From: Coriobacteriaceae bacterium AF45-21
GTDB lineage: Bacteria; Actinomycetota; Coriobacteriia; Coriobacteriales; Coriobacteriaceae
DNA: 49,672 bases
Reading direction: 5' to 3'
Assembly: GCA_027682925.1 (NCBI GenBank)
Contig: JAQCYU010000018.1
Coordinates: 1 to 49,672, forward strand
Part shown: positions 8,934 through 17,341 of the stretch, piece by piece
Numbering within the stretch: the stretch's first letter is position 1
How the letters are laid out: each line of letters starts with the position of its first letter
The notes under the pieces: generated by a model
What the model saw: the letters and a program-made list of their open reading frames with translations, nothing else
The model's database searches: none
Told to the model about the DNA's origin: nothing
Translations under genes and position numbers: made by a program

Positions 8934-9946
8934 CTAGGCTTCGAGCAGGCCGAGCTGCGGTACGATTTCGTCGCCGGCAGCAGTGCGGCCAAGCGAACGC
9001 GGGGCTAAGTCGTCGAGGACGGCGGCGAGATCCCACGGCAGCTCGTCGCGGCACTCAATGCGCTCTCCCGTCACGGGATGATCGAACGCCACGCGCCAGG
9101 AATGGAGGAATTGCCTGGTCAGACCCTGATCGGCACGCGCATCGCACTTACCGTAGAGCGGATCGCCCACGCAGGCGTGGTTGATATGGCGCATGTGCAC
9201 GCGAATCTGATGCGTGCGACCGGTAAACAGGTGACACTCAACGAGTGTGTAGCCGTCATCAAAGCGCGTGGAATCAAAGCGCTCAAGGACCTTAAAGGTC
9301 GTGATGGCCTGGCGTGCAAAAGGATCATCGGAAACCGCCATCTTGACACGGTCACGTGTAGAACGGGCAATGCCGGTGTTAATGGTGCCCTCATCCATGG
9401 CGATATGACCGTGAACGAGCGTAATGTAGCGGCGGTCGAGCGTGCGCGTACGGATAAGATTTTGGAGCGCGCGCTGGGTATCGTCGTCCTTTGCCGCAAG
9501 CATAAGACCCGAGGTATCGCGATCCAAACGATGTACGATACCGGGGCGGTCCTCGCCCTGCACGGTGCCCAGATGGTCGATACCGCAGTGATAGACCAGC
9601 GCATTCGCGAGCGTACCGCTCTCATGACCATGCGCAGGATGGCACACCAGGCCGCGCTGCTTGGAGAGCACGATGAGGTAGTCGTCCTCATAGCGAATGT
9701 CGAGCGGGATGGCCTCGGGAATCACGTCGGTGGGATCGTGCGGTTCGGGCAAATCAACCGAAATACGGTCACCGGCTCGCACGGCGTACTTTTTGGACAG
9801 GCAGGTCTCGCCATTGACCACTACGACCCCACCCTCAATCAGATGTGCGCAGGCAGAGCGCGTAGGGCAGCCGTCATTGGCGCCAGATAGGCGTCAAGAC
9901 GCTGACCAGCGGCATCGTCGGCAACAAGGATATGGATGTCGGCCAT
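8934..9946 (-). CDS. RluD/RluC-type 23S rRNA pseudouridine synthase (frameshifted)
   Basis: This enzyme isomerises uridine to pseudouridine in 23S rRNA (RluA superfamily). It has an N-terminal S4-like RNA-binding part (QRLDAYL, then GGVVVVNGE) and a catalytic domain with the signature HRLDRDTSGLM, whose Asp is the nucleophile. GRTHQIRVHM lies near the C-terminus. A break near 9884 separates the first ~20 residues. One restored G (CTGGCGCC to CTGGGCGCC) gives a 337-residue protein from ATG at 9946. That ATG shares a base with the lspA stop (TAATG), so lspA and this gene are translationally coupled, a common pairing. Confidence 0.9.
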
Positions 9947-10545
9947 TAGCGCTCAGTCCTTTCGCGAATCTTGCGGGCACGCTCCCCACGTTGTTTAGCC
10001 TTGCGCTTGGCGCGGGCCTCGTCACGGGCGTTAAGCTCGGCGGTCGCATCGACCTCACGAGCCGCGGGGCTCAAGAACATGTAACCGAAGAGCGCCAGCA
10101 CCACACCGACCGTAATGCCGATATCGGCCACATTGAAGACGGGGAAGTCGATGAAGGTGGTGGCAATAAAATCGGTCACGAAGCCAAAGGCCAAACGATC
10201 GATAGCGTTGCCGATAGCACCACCCGCAACAATCGCCATGCCCACAACCTCAAGATGGGCGAGCTGAGGTGCACGAACGAGGTACACGGCAATAGCGATA
10301 ATGACCGCCAACGCCAGCACGGCAAACGCGATGCCATGCCCCTCGCCCATGCTAAAGGCAGCACCGATATTGCGGACAAACATAAAGTCGAAAACACCGG
10401 GGATGACGGTCACATGCAAGGCGTCGCCCACGGCACGAACCGCAAGCTTGGTCAGCTGGTCAACAAGCAGCACAACCAACGCCACCCCACCAGCAACACC
10501 CAACCGCCAACGCAAAGGCGGCGTCATATCCGCACCACGACCCAA
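9946..10545 (-). CDS. lspA: Lipoprotein signal peptidase
   Basis: LspA is a four-helix membrane aspartyl protease that removes signal peptides from diacylglyceryl-prolipoproteins. The catalytic motifs are visible: VRNIGAAFSM, GGAIGNAIDRL and FNVADIGI, with the two Asp residues in the last two. A long basic C-terminal tail (RAKRKAKQRGERARKI) extends beyond the usual end. The frame opens at a TTG (10545) with AGGGG upstream. ATG at 10527 is the alternative but has no good ribosome site. Confidence 0.93.
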   Translation of the reverse strand: MGRGADMTPPLRWRLGVAGGVALVVLLVDQLTKLAVRAVGDALHVTVIPGVFDFMFVRNIGAAFSMGEGHGIAFAVLALAVIIAIAVYLVRAPQLAHLEVVGMAIVAGGAIGNAIDRLAFGFVTDFIATTFIDFPVFNVADIGITVGVVLALFGYMFLSPAAREVDATAELNARDEARAKRKAKQRGERARKIRERTER

Positions 10546-10658
10546 AGAAATCCCCTACCCTCAGATAAACAAATTCCGTTTAACGCAAATAACCATCTTA
10601 TATTGCCACACGCAGAGCGCACGACACATTCGCTAACGTCAGATAAATAACCAGCATA

Positions 10659-10698
10659 AAAGAAAGCGGCATTCCGGATAACGGAATGTCGCTTTTCT
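10659..10698 (-). terminator. Terminator after ileS
   Basis: A 12-bp hairpin (arms 10682-10693 and 10665-10676, 5-base loop) is followed by a T-rich stretch on the minus strand, about 70 bp beyond the ileS stop. The remaining spacer up to lspA holds nothing else I can identify. Confidence 0.75.
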
Positions 10699-10765
10699 TC
10701 AGCGGAGCAAATGGACCGAAGGCGCCTAAATTCTCCCTATAAATAAAATGCCGAGTTACCGTGCC

Positions 10766-13567
10766 TTAAAGGGCATTCGCGCAGCGCTTGCAAATGTGAG
10801 CGTGGCCGTTGTACTCGCCGACGGTGGTGCGGTAGTTCCAGCAACGGTCGCAGCACTCGCCCTCGGCAGCATCGATGGCAACAGAAAGCTCCTCGCCCTG
10901 GGTAAGCTCAACATCGGAGACGATGTAGAACTCGGCCAGGTCGACGGCCTTGTCGCCGGTCAGCAGCGCATACATTTCGGCGGGAACGACCGCCTTGACG
11001 CGGACCTGCTGGCTCTTGGTGAAGGTGCCGGCGGAGCGGGCATCCTCAAGGGCCTTGGTCACGACGCTACGGAGCTCGAGTGAAGCCTCGAGCACGCCCT
11101 CAAACTCGTTGGCCTCGTCGACCGTGATGGGCGACTTGTACCAATCGAGCAGCGCGGCGTACTTCTGGTGATCGACGCAGCCGGCGGGCGCATAGGCCAT
11201 GGCCTCGTCGACCGTATAGGACAAGATCGGCTGCAGGTCGCGCATGAGCATCGAGAAGAGCTCGGCGAGCACGGTCTGGGCGCTGCGACGCTCGAGCGAG
11301 CCGGGCTTCTCACAGTACAGACGGTCCTTCAGGGCGTCGAGGTACACGTTGGAAAGCTCGGTAACCACGAAGTCGTAAAGCGCACGGTAAGCGCGCGGGA
11401 ACTCGTAGCAAGAGTAAGCATCGTCGACCTCGGCCTGGACCTGGGTCAGACGGGCAACCATGAGCTTGTCGAGCGGCAGCAGGTCGGCAAAAGCAACGCC
11501 GTCGGTCTCGGGCTCAAACTGGCCCTCAAGCTCGGAGAGCAGGAAGCGCAGCGTGTTGCGGAAACGACGGTAGGCATCGGACGTACGAGCGAGAATCTCG
11601 TGGTCGATGGAAACGTCGGAGCTGGTGTCGACCGAGGCGACCCACAGGCGGATGATGTCGGCGCCCATCTCGTCACAGACCTTATTGGGGTCGATGACGT
11701 TGCCAAGCGACTTGGACATCTTACGGCCCTGGCCGTCGAGGGTGAAGCCCTGCGAGACGACCGCCTTGTACGGAGCGTGGCCGTTGGCGCCCACCGAGGT
11801 AAGCAGCGAGCTCTGGAACCAACCGCGGTGCTGGTCGGAGCCCTCGAGGTACACATCCGCCGGATACTCCAGCTCGGGACGGTACTCGCAGACGGCCTTC
11901 CAGGAAACGCCGGAATCCCACCACACGTCGAGGATGTCCTTATCGGCCTTGAGGTGATGGCCGCCGCACTTGGGGCAGACGCAGGCCTCGCCCAGGTAGC
12001 TCTCGGGAGCGTCGGTGAACCAGGCGTCGGAGCCCTTATCGTGGAAGAGCTTGATGACGGCGTCGAGCGTGGCGTCGTTCATGACCTTCTCGCCGCAGTC
12101 GGCGCAGGTGTAGCTGGGGATAGGCACGCCCCAGTTGCGCTGACGGCTGATGCACCAGTCGGGACGCTGCTCGACCATGGCGCCAATGCGGTTGGCGGCA
12201 TGCGCCGGATACCATTTAACGTTCTCGCGGACCTCCTTGCCAGCCTGCTCGCGCAAGCCAGTCTTGTCCATCGAGACAAACCACTGGTCGGTAGCACGGA
12301 AGAGCACCGGGTGCTTGCAGCGCCAGCAGTGCGGATAGCTGTGCGTGATCTTCTTCTCGAGGACCAGGGTGCCACGCTCGCGCAGGAACTCGATGATGTG
12401 CGGGTTGGCCTCATCGGTATCCATACCGCTGAAGGGGCCACCGGTACCAAACTCCTCGCCGGTGTAGAACTTGCCGTCGTCATCGACCGGCATGCAGATG
12501 TCGGTGATGCCCTCCTTGAGGCAGGCAAAGTAGTCGTCGACGCCGTGGCCGGGCGAGTTGTGGACGATACCGGTACCGTCATCGACACCGACGTAATCGG
12601 CCAGCAGCGCCACGCCCTCGACACCGTCAAAGATCGGCTGCTTGTAGTGGATGTGGTGGAAGGTCTCGGCGGGAACCACATAGGGCTTGCCGTCGACCAT
12701 GACCGGGGTGTACTCCCAGCCAAACACCTCGCAGCACTTGGGAGCCAGGTCCTCGAGCATGACCTCGGCACGGCCATCGTGCTCAACGGCGACGTAGGCG
12801 GCGCCAGGCTTGAGGGAAACTGCCTGGTCGGAAGGGATGGTCCACGGCGTGGTCGTCCAGATGATGAAGTCGACCGGGCCGTCGAAGTCCTCGAGGCCGG
12901 CGGGCTTGGAAGTCATCTCAAAGCGCACGAAGATGGACGGACTCGTCTCGTCGGAGTACTCAATCTCGGCCTCGGCCAGAGCGGTGTGGCAGTGCTTGCA
13001 CCAGTGAACCGGCTTGTGGCCGCGATAGATCATGCCCTTATCGAACATGGCCTTAAAGACCTCGATGTCGGCAGCATCATGCTGGTGGTAGAGCGTCAGG
13101 TAGGGGTTGTCCCAGTCGCCGAGCACGCCCAGACGACGGAAGCCAGCCTTCTGCAGCTCGATGTTCTCGACAGCGAACTTGTTGCAGAGCTCGCGGATCT
13201 TAGCCGTGGAGGTCTGGTTGAACTTTTCGGTGCCGAGCTTCTCCTCAACCTTATGCTCGATCGGCTGGCCGTGGCAGTCCCAACCGGGGACGTAGGGAAC
13301 CTCATAGCCCTGCATCATCCAGTAGCGGTTGATCATGTCCTTGGAGATCTTGTTCATGGCATGGCCGATGTGAATCGGACCGTTGGCGTACGGAGGGCCG
13401 TCGTGCAGCACGAACTTCTTGTGACCCTCGTTCTTCTTCAGAACCTGCTCGTAGACCTTGTTGTCCTGCCAGTCCTTGAGTCGCTTGGGCTCGGACTTGG
13501 AAAGACCGGCACGCATGGGAAAACCGGTTTTGGGCAGATTCATCGTCTGCTTGTACTCGTTTGCCAC
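10766..13567 (-). CDS. ileS: Isoleucyl-tRNA synthetase
   Basis: IleRS charges tRNA-Ile and edits misactivated valine. The 933-residue protein has the class I motifs PYANGPIHIGHAMNK (HIGH) and GRKMSKSLGN (KMSKS), the large CP1 editing insertion with TTTPWTIPS, and a C-terminal zinc motif (CDRCWNYR then CKRC). The GTG at 13567 (VANEYKQTMNLPKTG) is preceded by AAAGGGG. Fifteen further in-frame codons upstream overlap the leader and are not expected to be translated. The gene is intact, unlike many here. It is controlled by the upstream T-box. Confidence 0.97.
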   Translation of the reverse strand: MANEYKQTMNLPKTGFPMRAGLSKSEPKRLKDWQDNKVYEQVLKKNEGHKKFVLHDGPPYANGPIHIGHAMNKISKDMINRYWMMQGYEVPYVPGWDCHGQPIEHKVEEKLGTEKFNQTSTAKIRELCNKFAVENIELQKAGFRRLGVLGDWDNPYLTLYHQHDAADIEVFKAMFDKGMIYRGHKPVHWCKHCHTALAEAEIEYSDETSPSIFVRFEMTSKPAGLEDFDGPVDFIIWTTTPWTIPSDQAVSLKPGAAYVAVEHDGRAEVMLEDLAPKCCEVFGWEYTPVMVDGKPYVVPAETFHHIHYKQPIFDGVEGVALLADYVGVDDGTGIVHNSPGHGVDDYFACLKEGITDICMPVDDDGKFYTGEEFGTGGPFSGMDTDEANPHIIEFLRERGTLVLEKKITHSYPHCWRCKHPVLFRATDQWFVSMDKTGLREQAGKEVRENVKWYPAHAANRIGAMVEQRPDWCISRQRNWGVPIPSYTCADCGEKVMNDATLDAVIKLFHDKGSDAWFTDAPESYLGEACVCPKCGGHHLKADKDILDVWWDSGVSWKAVCEYRPELEYPADVYLEGSDQHRGWFQSSLLTSVGANGHAPYKAVVSQGFTLDGQGRKMSKSLGNVIDPNKVCDEMGADIIRLWVASVDTSSDVSIDHEILARTSDAYRRFRNTLRFLLSELEGQFEPETDGVAFADLLPLDKLMVARLTQVQAEVDDAYSCYEFPRAYRALYDFVVTELSNVYLDALKDRLYCEKPGSLERRSAQTVLAELFSMLMRDLQPILSYTVDEAMAYAPAGCVDHQKYAALLDWYKSPITVDEANEFEGVLEASLELRSVVTKALEDARSAGTFTKSQQVRVKAVVPAEMYALLTGDKAVDLAEFYIVSDVELTQGEELSVAIDAAEGECCDRCWNYRTTVGEYNGHAHICKRCANAL

Positions 13568-13610
13568 GGTACCCCTTTCATGTCGTGGGCGCGCACGCCC
13601 GTTGGGCACC

Positions 13611-13908
13611 AAAAAAGCGCCCGTCCCTTACAAGCTGGGACGAAGCGCCACAAAACGGGCAGCGTGCCCGCAAAAGCTCTTCGCTTAACCACCCAGCTTA
13701 GATGCCCTCGCTCGCGTTATCGCGCGCTCGCATCCGTTACTCGGCTGGCCTGTATCGACGACCATCTCGGCGATGTCTACTAAGACGTGCCTGCACGGCG
13801 CGTCCGTTGGGATCGCAGCTCCGGGGTGATTTTCATCGGTCGCATGCACGGGTTCTCAGCGCTCCCCGCTCTCTGTAGCATGCGGACGGCCGACTACTCG
13901 TCCCCATC
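13611..13908 (-). promoter_or_regulatory. T-box riboswitch, isoleucine specifier, upstream of ileS
   Basis: Read on the minus strand, Stem I starts with GATGGGGACGAGTAG (from 13908). The specifier loop is bounded by GGGG/CCCC and TCGG/CCGA helices, and its 3' strand TGAAAATCA presents ATC (13828-13830), an Ile codon. The T-box-like sequence AGCTGGGTGGTTAAGCG is at 13682-13698. A terminator hairpin (13637-13648 with 13617-13627) is followed by six T residues, 44 bp before the GTG start. Uncharged tRNA-Ile should favour the antiterminator and allow ileS expression. The T-box core deviates from the usual GGGTGGTACCGCG at several bases. Confidence 0.88.
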
Positions 13909-14054
13909 AACGCTTCTGCGCTGTATGGTAGCACGGTCAACGCTGGCGAAAAACCCTCAACATCGGTTTCATACTTTAGAAATTTCTCACGGTCACTAGC
14001 CTTCTCTTGGAGCAAAATACCTGAAAGCACTTTATCTAACGAAAGAAGGCTGCT

Positions 14055-15137
14055 ATGCGCACGATTGGAATGAGCGACTATACCGTCGGCGAGGATTGCT
14101 TTGACGAGCTGCCCAGCGCGCTGGCCGAGTACGGAGCGACCAAGGTCGCAATCATCGGTGGCAAACGAGCGCTGGCCGCGGCGCTTCCCGGAATCGAAAC
14201 CGCGCTGGCGGGAACCGACGTCGAGATTCTGGAGACGCGTGTCTACGGCACCAACAGCACGCGCGCCAATATCGCCAAGGTTGTGAACTCCCCCGCCTGC
14301 CGAGAGGCCGACGTACTTATCGCGTGCGGCGGCGGCAAGGCGCTCGACACCGTCAAGACGGCGGCCATCGAACTCAAGAAGATCGTCTTTACGGTGCCGA
14401 CGATCTGTTCCAACTGCTCGGCCGCGACCGCCATTGCCGTTGTCTACAACGACGACGGCTCGCTCGAGGGCTATTCGTACCCCAACCGCCCCGCACACAT
14501 CTTCATCACCCCCAAGATCATCGCCGAGGCTCCGGCGGAGTACTTCTGGGCGGGCGTGGGCGATGCCCTGTCCAAGCAGCCCGAGGTCGAGTACGCCACG
14601 AGCGCCGGCAACCTGGAGCACACCGCAGGTCTTGGCCTGGCGCTCGCACACACCTGCTCCGAGCCGCTGTTTACCTATGGCGTGCAGGGTCTTGAGGACG
14701 TTCGCCAGAACCTGTCGACCGAGGCCGTCAAGCAGATCGCGCTCGATATCGTGGTCAACACGGGCTACGTCTCCAACCTGACCAACCAAAACGATTACTA
14801 CTACAACTCGAGCGTGGCGCATGCGTTCTACAACGCCACGTGCAGCATTCCGCGCGAAGGCTCCTACCTGCACGGCGAGGTCGTGAGCCTGGGCGTGCTC
14901 GTGCTGTTTGCCTATACGGGCGATACCGAGAACCTTGAGCGCTATGCCGCCTTTAACAAGCAGATGGGTCTACCCGTAACGCTTGAGCAGATCGGACTTT
15001 CCGAGGCCGACATCCCGGCGCTGTGTGAGTATGCGCACGCCACCAACGAGTGGAAGCAGGGCAACCCTGAGCCCTTCACCGACGAAAAGTTCGCCGCCGC
15101 TATCAAGGCCGCCAACGCCTACGGCCACACGCTCTAG
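14055..15137 (+). CDS. Iron-containing alcohol dehydrogenase, glycerol-dehydrogenase-like
   Basis: This is a 360-residue NAD-dependent dehydrogenase of the GldA/iron-ADH superfamily. The nucleotide-binding GGGKALDTVKTAA and metal-ligand regions GVGDALSK, SSVAHAFYN and SYLHGEVVSLG are visible, giving one Asp and two His. ATG at 14055 follows AAAGAAGG. It is divergent from ileS and ends in a strong terminator. Substrate could be glycerol or another diol or ketone. The active-site neighbourhood alone does not decide this. Confidence 0.85.
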   Translation: MRTIGMSDYTVGEDCFDELPSALAEYGATKVAIIGGKRALAAALPGIETALAGTDVEILETRVYGTNSTRANIAKVVNSPACREADVLIACGGGKALDTVKTAAIELKKIVFTVPTICSNCSAATAIAVVYNDDGSLEGYSYPNRPAHIFITPKIIAEAPAEYFWAGVGDALSKQPEVEYATSAGNLEHTAGLGLALAHTCSEPLFTYGVQGLEDVRQNLSTEAVKQIALDIVVNTGYVSNLTNQNDYYYNSSVAHAFYNATCSIPREGSYLHGEVVSLGVLVLFAYTGDTENLERYAAFNKQMGLPVTLEQIGLSEADIPALCEYAHATNEWKQGNPEPFTDEKFAAAIKAANAYGHTL

Positions 15138-15146
15138 GACTGGCCC

Positions 15147-15189
15147 AAAACAACCACAAAGGAGACAGGCACCTTTCTGGTGGTTTTTT
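15147..15189 (+). terminator. Terminator with conserved GGAGACAGGCACC loop (copy 2)
   Basis: The hairpin lies 9 bp after the dehydrogenase stop and ends in a T run. Its stem and loop match the terminator at 7507-7548 (read on the opposite strand) at most positions, which implies a dispersed terminator element. Confidence 0.75.
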
Positions 15190-15214
15190 ATTGCTCCAGC
15201 ATTCAGTTCGCACT

Positions 15215-15256
15215 CGAACCCGATTCTTTACGAGAAAGGGTTCGGGTACGTTTTTT
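15215..15256 (+). terminator. Second terminator-like hairpin after the dehydrogenase gene
   Basis: The arms CGAACCC (15215-15221) and GGGTTCG (15238-15244) enclose a partly paired loop, and a run of six T residues follows shortly after (15251-15256). Confidence 0.5.
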
Positions 15257-15311
15257 GTTTATCGGAAATTCTGCGGAAGGACTACTCGGAACGGTAAACA
15301 GGGACGAACAG

Positions 15312-15349
15312 AGGCAGGGTATCATCGTGGTGATGGTATCCTGCCTTTT
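15312..15349 (+). terminator. Third terminator-like hairpin in the accessory spacer
   Basis: AGGCAGGGTATCAT pairs with ATGGTATCCTGCC over 13 positions with wobbles, followed by TTTT. With its neighbours it isolates the dehydrogenase gene from the transferred segment. Confidence 0.5.
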
Positions 15350-15651
15350 GTTTTGCGGGATCAAGGTCGCTTTATGCGAACTTGATCGCCACTTATATGG
15401 GGCATTGATGGCAATTGCTTCGTACGTGCATACCGGGAGCCTGTACACCTCTGGCAAGGCGTAAAACACTAGACTTTGTTCCAAAGTCCGTGTGCTAAGG
15501 GGGCAGGCCCCTTAGAATTCCTGTGGAGTGTGTACGCACGTACGCAGGAAAACGGCAAAATTTCGCTATATCAGGGCGTTCTTTCATTGGAGAGTATGGT
15601 ATACACGGCTTAGTTCAACAAATAAGAATTTATATATAAAGGAGAATATTG

Positions 15652-16254
15652 ATGAAACTGTTTTTATGTTCTCACTTTTCAAGTGTGGGAAGTCTGATAA
15701 AGGAAGAAATTGAAAATAAAAAAGTCGCATTTATTCCAACAGCTTCACTGCGTGAAGGCTACACCGGTTATGTCGGCTCGGCTCGGAAATTATTCAAAAA
15801 GTTGGGAGCAATCGTAACTGAAATTGATATTTCAACGGAGGCTTATTCAACGATACAGTCTCTTTTTGAAGATGCGGATGTGATCTATTTTACCGGCGGA
15901 AATTCTTTTTTCCTTATAGACCAGCTCCGTAAAACGGGAACGGATGAGCTGTTGAAGAAAGAATTGGCAAAAGGAAAACTGATGATTGGTGAATCGGCAG
16001 GTGCGATTGTATGCGCTCCAAGCATCCAATATATCGAGCAAATGGATGAAAAGCCGGAGGACTACTCACAAGAAGATGATGCAGGGCTTAATTTGATTGA
16101 TTTCTATGTTCTTCCGCATTATCTTACAGCACCATTTAAGAAAGTTACCGAGAAAATAATGGCCGAGTTTTCGGATTTGAATCTATGCCCAATTAACAAC
16201 CGTCAGGGAATTGTAATTGATGGTGAAGGTTCAAAGGTAATTTGCAAAGACTAA
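15652..16254 (+). CDS. Peptidase S51 / PepE-like protein, low GC
   Basis: This 200-residue protein belongs to the type 1 glutamine-amidotransferase-like superfamily. It has FTGGNSFF and the nucleophile elbow GESAGAIV, whose Ser is the catalytic residue of S51 (dipeptidase E-like) peptidases. VLPHYLTAPF supplies a likely catalytic His. ATG at 15652 follows AAAGGAG at 7 bp. Composition is markedly AT-rich, Firmicutes-like, in contrast to the neighbours. With IS and recombinase remnants beside it, this indicates horizontal acquisition. Natural substrate is unknown. Confidence 0.82.
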   Translation: MKLFLCSHFSSVGSLIKEEIENKKVAFIPTASLREGYTGYVGSARKLFKKLGAIVTEIDISTEAYSTIQSLFEDADVIYFTGGNSFFLIDQLRKTGTDELLKKELAKGKLMIGESAGAIVCAPSIQYIEQMDEKPEDYSQEDDAGLNLIDFYVLPHYLTAPFKKVTEKIMAEFSDLNLCPINNRQGIVIDGEGSKVICKD

Positions 16255-16369
16255 TTTGAAAATTCCAGTTTGCCGTACTCGTTCCTAGCAGGGTTTGGGG
16301 CAGGCACGCCCCAACAAGAAGCTGTCCCAAAGGGGCAAGAATGGGGACTGCGGACGATTTCTTGGACCG

Positions 16370-16594
16370 TTACGCGGCCCTTCCCAGCGCGGAGCGGAGC
16401 TCGGCCGGCGTGCGGCCACCGAGCGCATCGCTGCGCCTCTCCGTATTGTATCAACCGATCCAGCCCCCGAGCTCCTCGATGAAGCGGGCGGGGGTCCAGT
16501 CCGACCAGTCCCTGCCGTGCCAGAACTCCTTCTTTAGCAGGCCGAAGAAGCCCTCCATCGCCGCGTTGTCCGGGCTGCAGCCCTTGGCGGACTG
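16370..16594 (-). pseudogene. IS3-family transposase C-terminal remnant
   Basis: In one minus-strand frame the sequence reads KGCSPDNAAMEGFFGLLKKE, then RDWSDWTPARFIEELGGWI, then YNTERRSDALGGRTPAELR and a stop. This is the end of an IS3-family (OrfB, rve integrase) transposase. A TGA at 16451-16453 replaces the conserved Trp before YNTERR. Homology stops abruptly at about 16594, so only the last ~75 codons survive. The element is inactive. Confidence 0.82.
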
Positions 16595-16704
16595 GATTGA
16601 CTACACTGATGTGGACAGTTCCGGGAGGGGCGCAAGAGACGGGAAGGCCGTGTGCGCGTTCCTGCGCGAGGGCCGCGGGGAGGGGCCGCCTGGGTACGGC
16701 GCCT

Positions 16705-16809
16705 GTCAACTCGGTCTACGTCTTTGATGACCGGGTCGTACTCAATATCAACTTCACGGATGATGCCAAAACGGTCACCCGTGAGGAAGTGTGGGTTCGA
16801 GTGCTATAG
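16705..16809 (+). pseudogene. Serine recombinase C-terminal fragment
   Basis: The last 34 codons read VNSVYVFDDRVVLNINFTDD and then AKTVTREEV. This resembles the C-terminal end of large serine recombinases found on integrative elements of Firmicutes and Actinobacteria. Nothing upstream in this frame belongs to the gene. It abuts DUF523 and suggests an excision scar or partial deletion of a mobile element. Confidence 0.55.
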
Positions 16810-17265
16810 ACAATGTTCCAGCATGCTGGGATCGAACTCGCTAGCCGGAATCACACGGTACCCGTGACGCAGCAGCAGATTGACAAAAACACCGTTGCCC
16901 GCGGTGAGCGTACCGCTAAAGGTGCCATCGTAGACGCGACCCGCACCGCACGAGGGGCTACGGTCCTGTAAGACGCACACAGCGATCTCGGACGGGCCGC
17001 CAAAGTGCTCGCACATATCGAGCGCACGCTGGGCGCCCAGACGAAACTCGCGATCGACCGAGACGCCCTCGCAGGTGCGGACCTCACCGTCCACAATCTC
17101 GGATGGCTTGCGCGGCGCGGGCAGGCCACCGAAGACCTCAGGGCACACCAGTAAGACCTCGGTCCCCGTGCGCTCGCAAGCCTCGACCAGTTCGCGATGG
17201 TAGTTGTCGAGCCCGTTATACTTGCAACTCTCGCCCATCAAACAGGCGCTCACCACGATCTTCAT
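16804..17265 (-). CDS. DUF523 domain protein
   Basis: This 153-residue protein has the family's conserved Cys-containing motifs: VSACLMGESCKYNG at the N-terminus, VCPEVFGGLPAPR, and DRSPSCG. The conserved cysteines suggest a metal or Fe-S centre, but no reaction is established. ATG at 17265 has GGAGG six bases upstream. ATG at 17271 is too close to it. The stop overlaps the recombinase fragment by 6 bp. Confidence 0.85.
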   Translation of the reverse strand: MKIVVSACLMGESCKYNGLDNYHRELVEACERTGTEVLLVCPEVFGGLPAPRKPSEIVDGEVRTCEGVSVDREFRLGAQRALDMCEHFGGPSEIAVCVLQDRSPSCGAGRVYDGTFSGTLTAGNGVFVNLLLRHGYRVIPASEFDPSMLEHCL

Positions 17266-17341
17266 ATACATCCTCCCCAAACTAAACGCCCCATTTGAGA
17301 TAGCTGCTCAATGCGTCGGCGTTACTGGCTCGACCGCGGCT

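Larger units (their letters stand above)
15190..15651. other. Gene-free spacer with several hairpins, boundary of accessory segment
   Basis: No gene is supported here. Successive inverted repeats are present. Arms 15215-15221/15238-15244 are followed by TTTTTT, and 15312-15325/15334-15346 are followed by TTTT. Further pairs are 15359-15370/15376-15387, 15472-15478/15482-15488 and 15495-15502/15508-15515. Base composition falls towards AT-rich at the right end, where the transferred S51 peptidase gene begins. The left hairpins look like terminators. The right ones could mark an insertion boundary. Confidence 0.5.

Noticed and set aside
11168..13783. An 871-codon open frame on the plus strand opposite ileS
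   Set aside because: It is a mirror frame of a GC-rich conserved gene. It has no recognisable domains, and ileS carries all catalytic motifs.
16296..16315. Hairpin TTGGGGC/GCCCCAA after the S51 gene as a terminator
   Set aside because: No T run follows and the stem is only 7 bp, so it was not listed.
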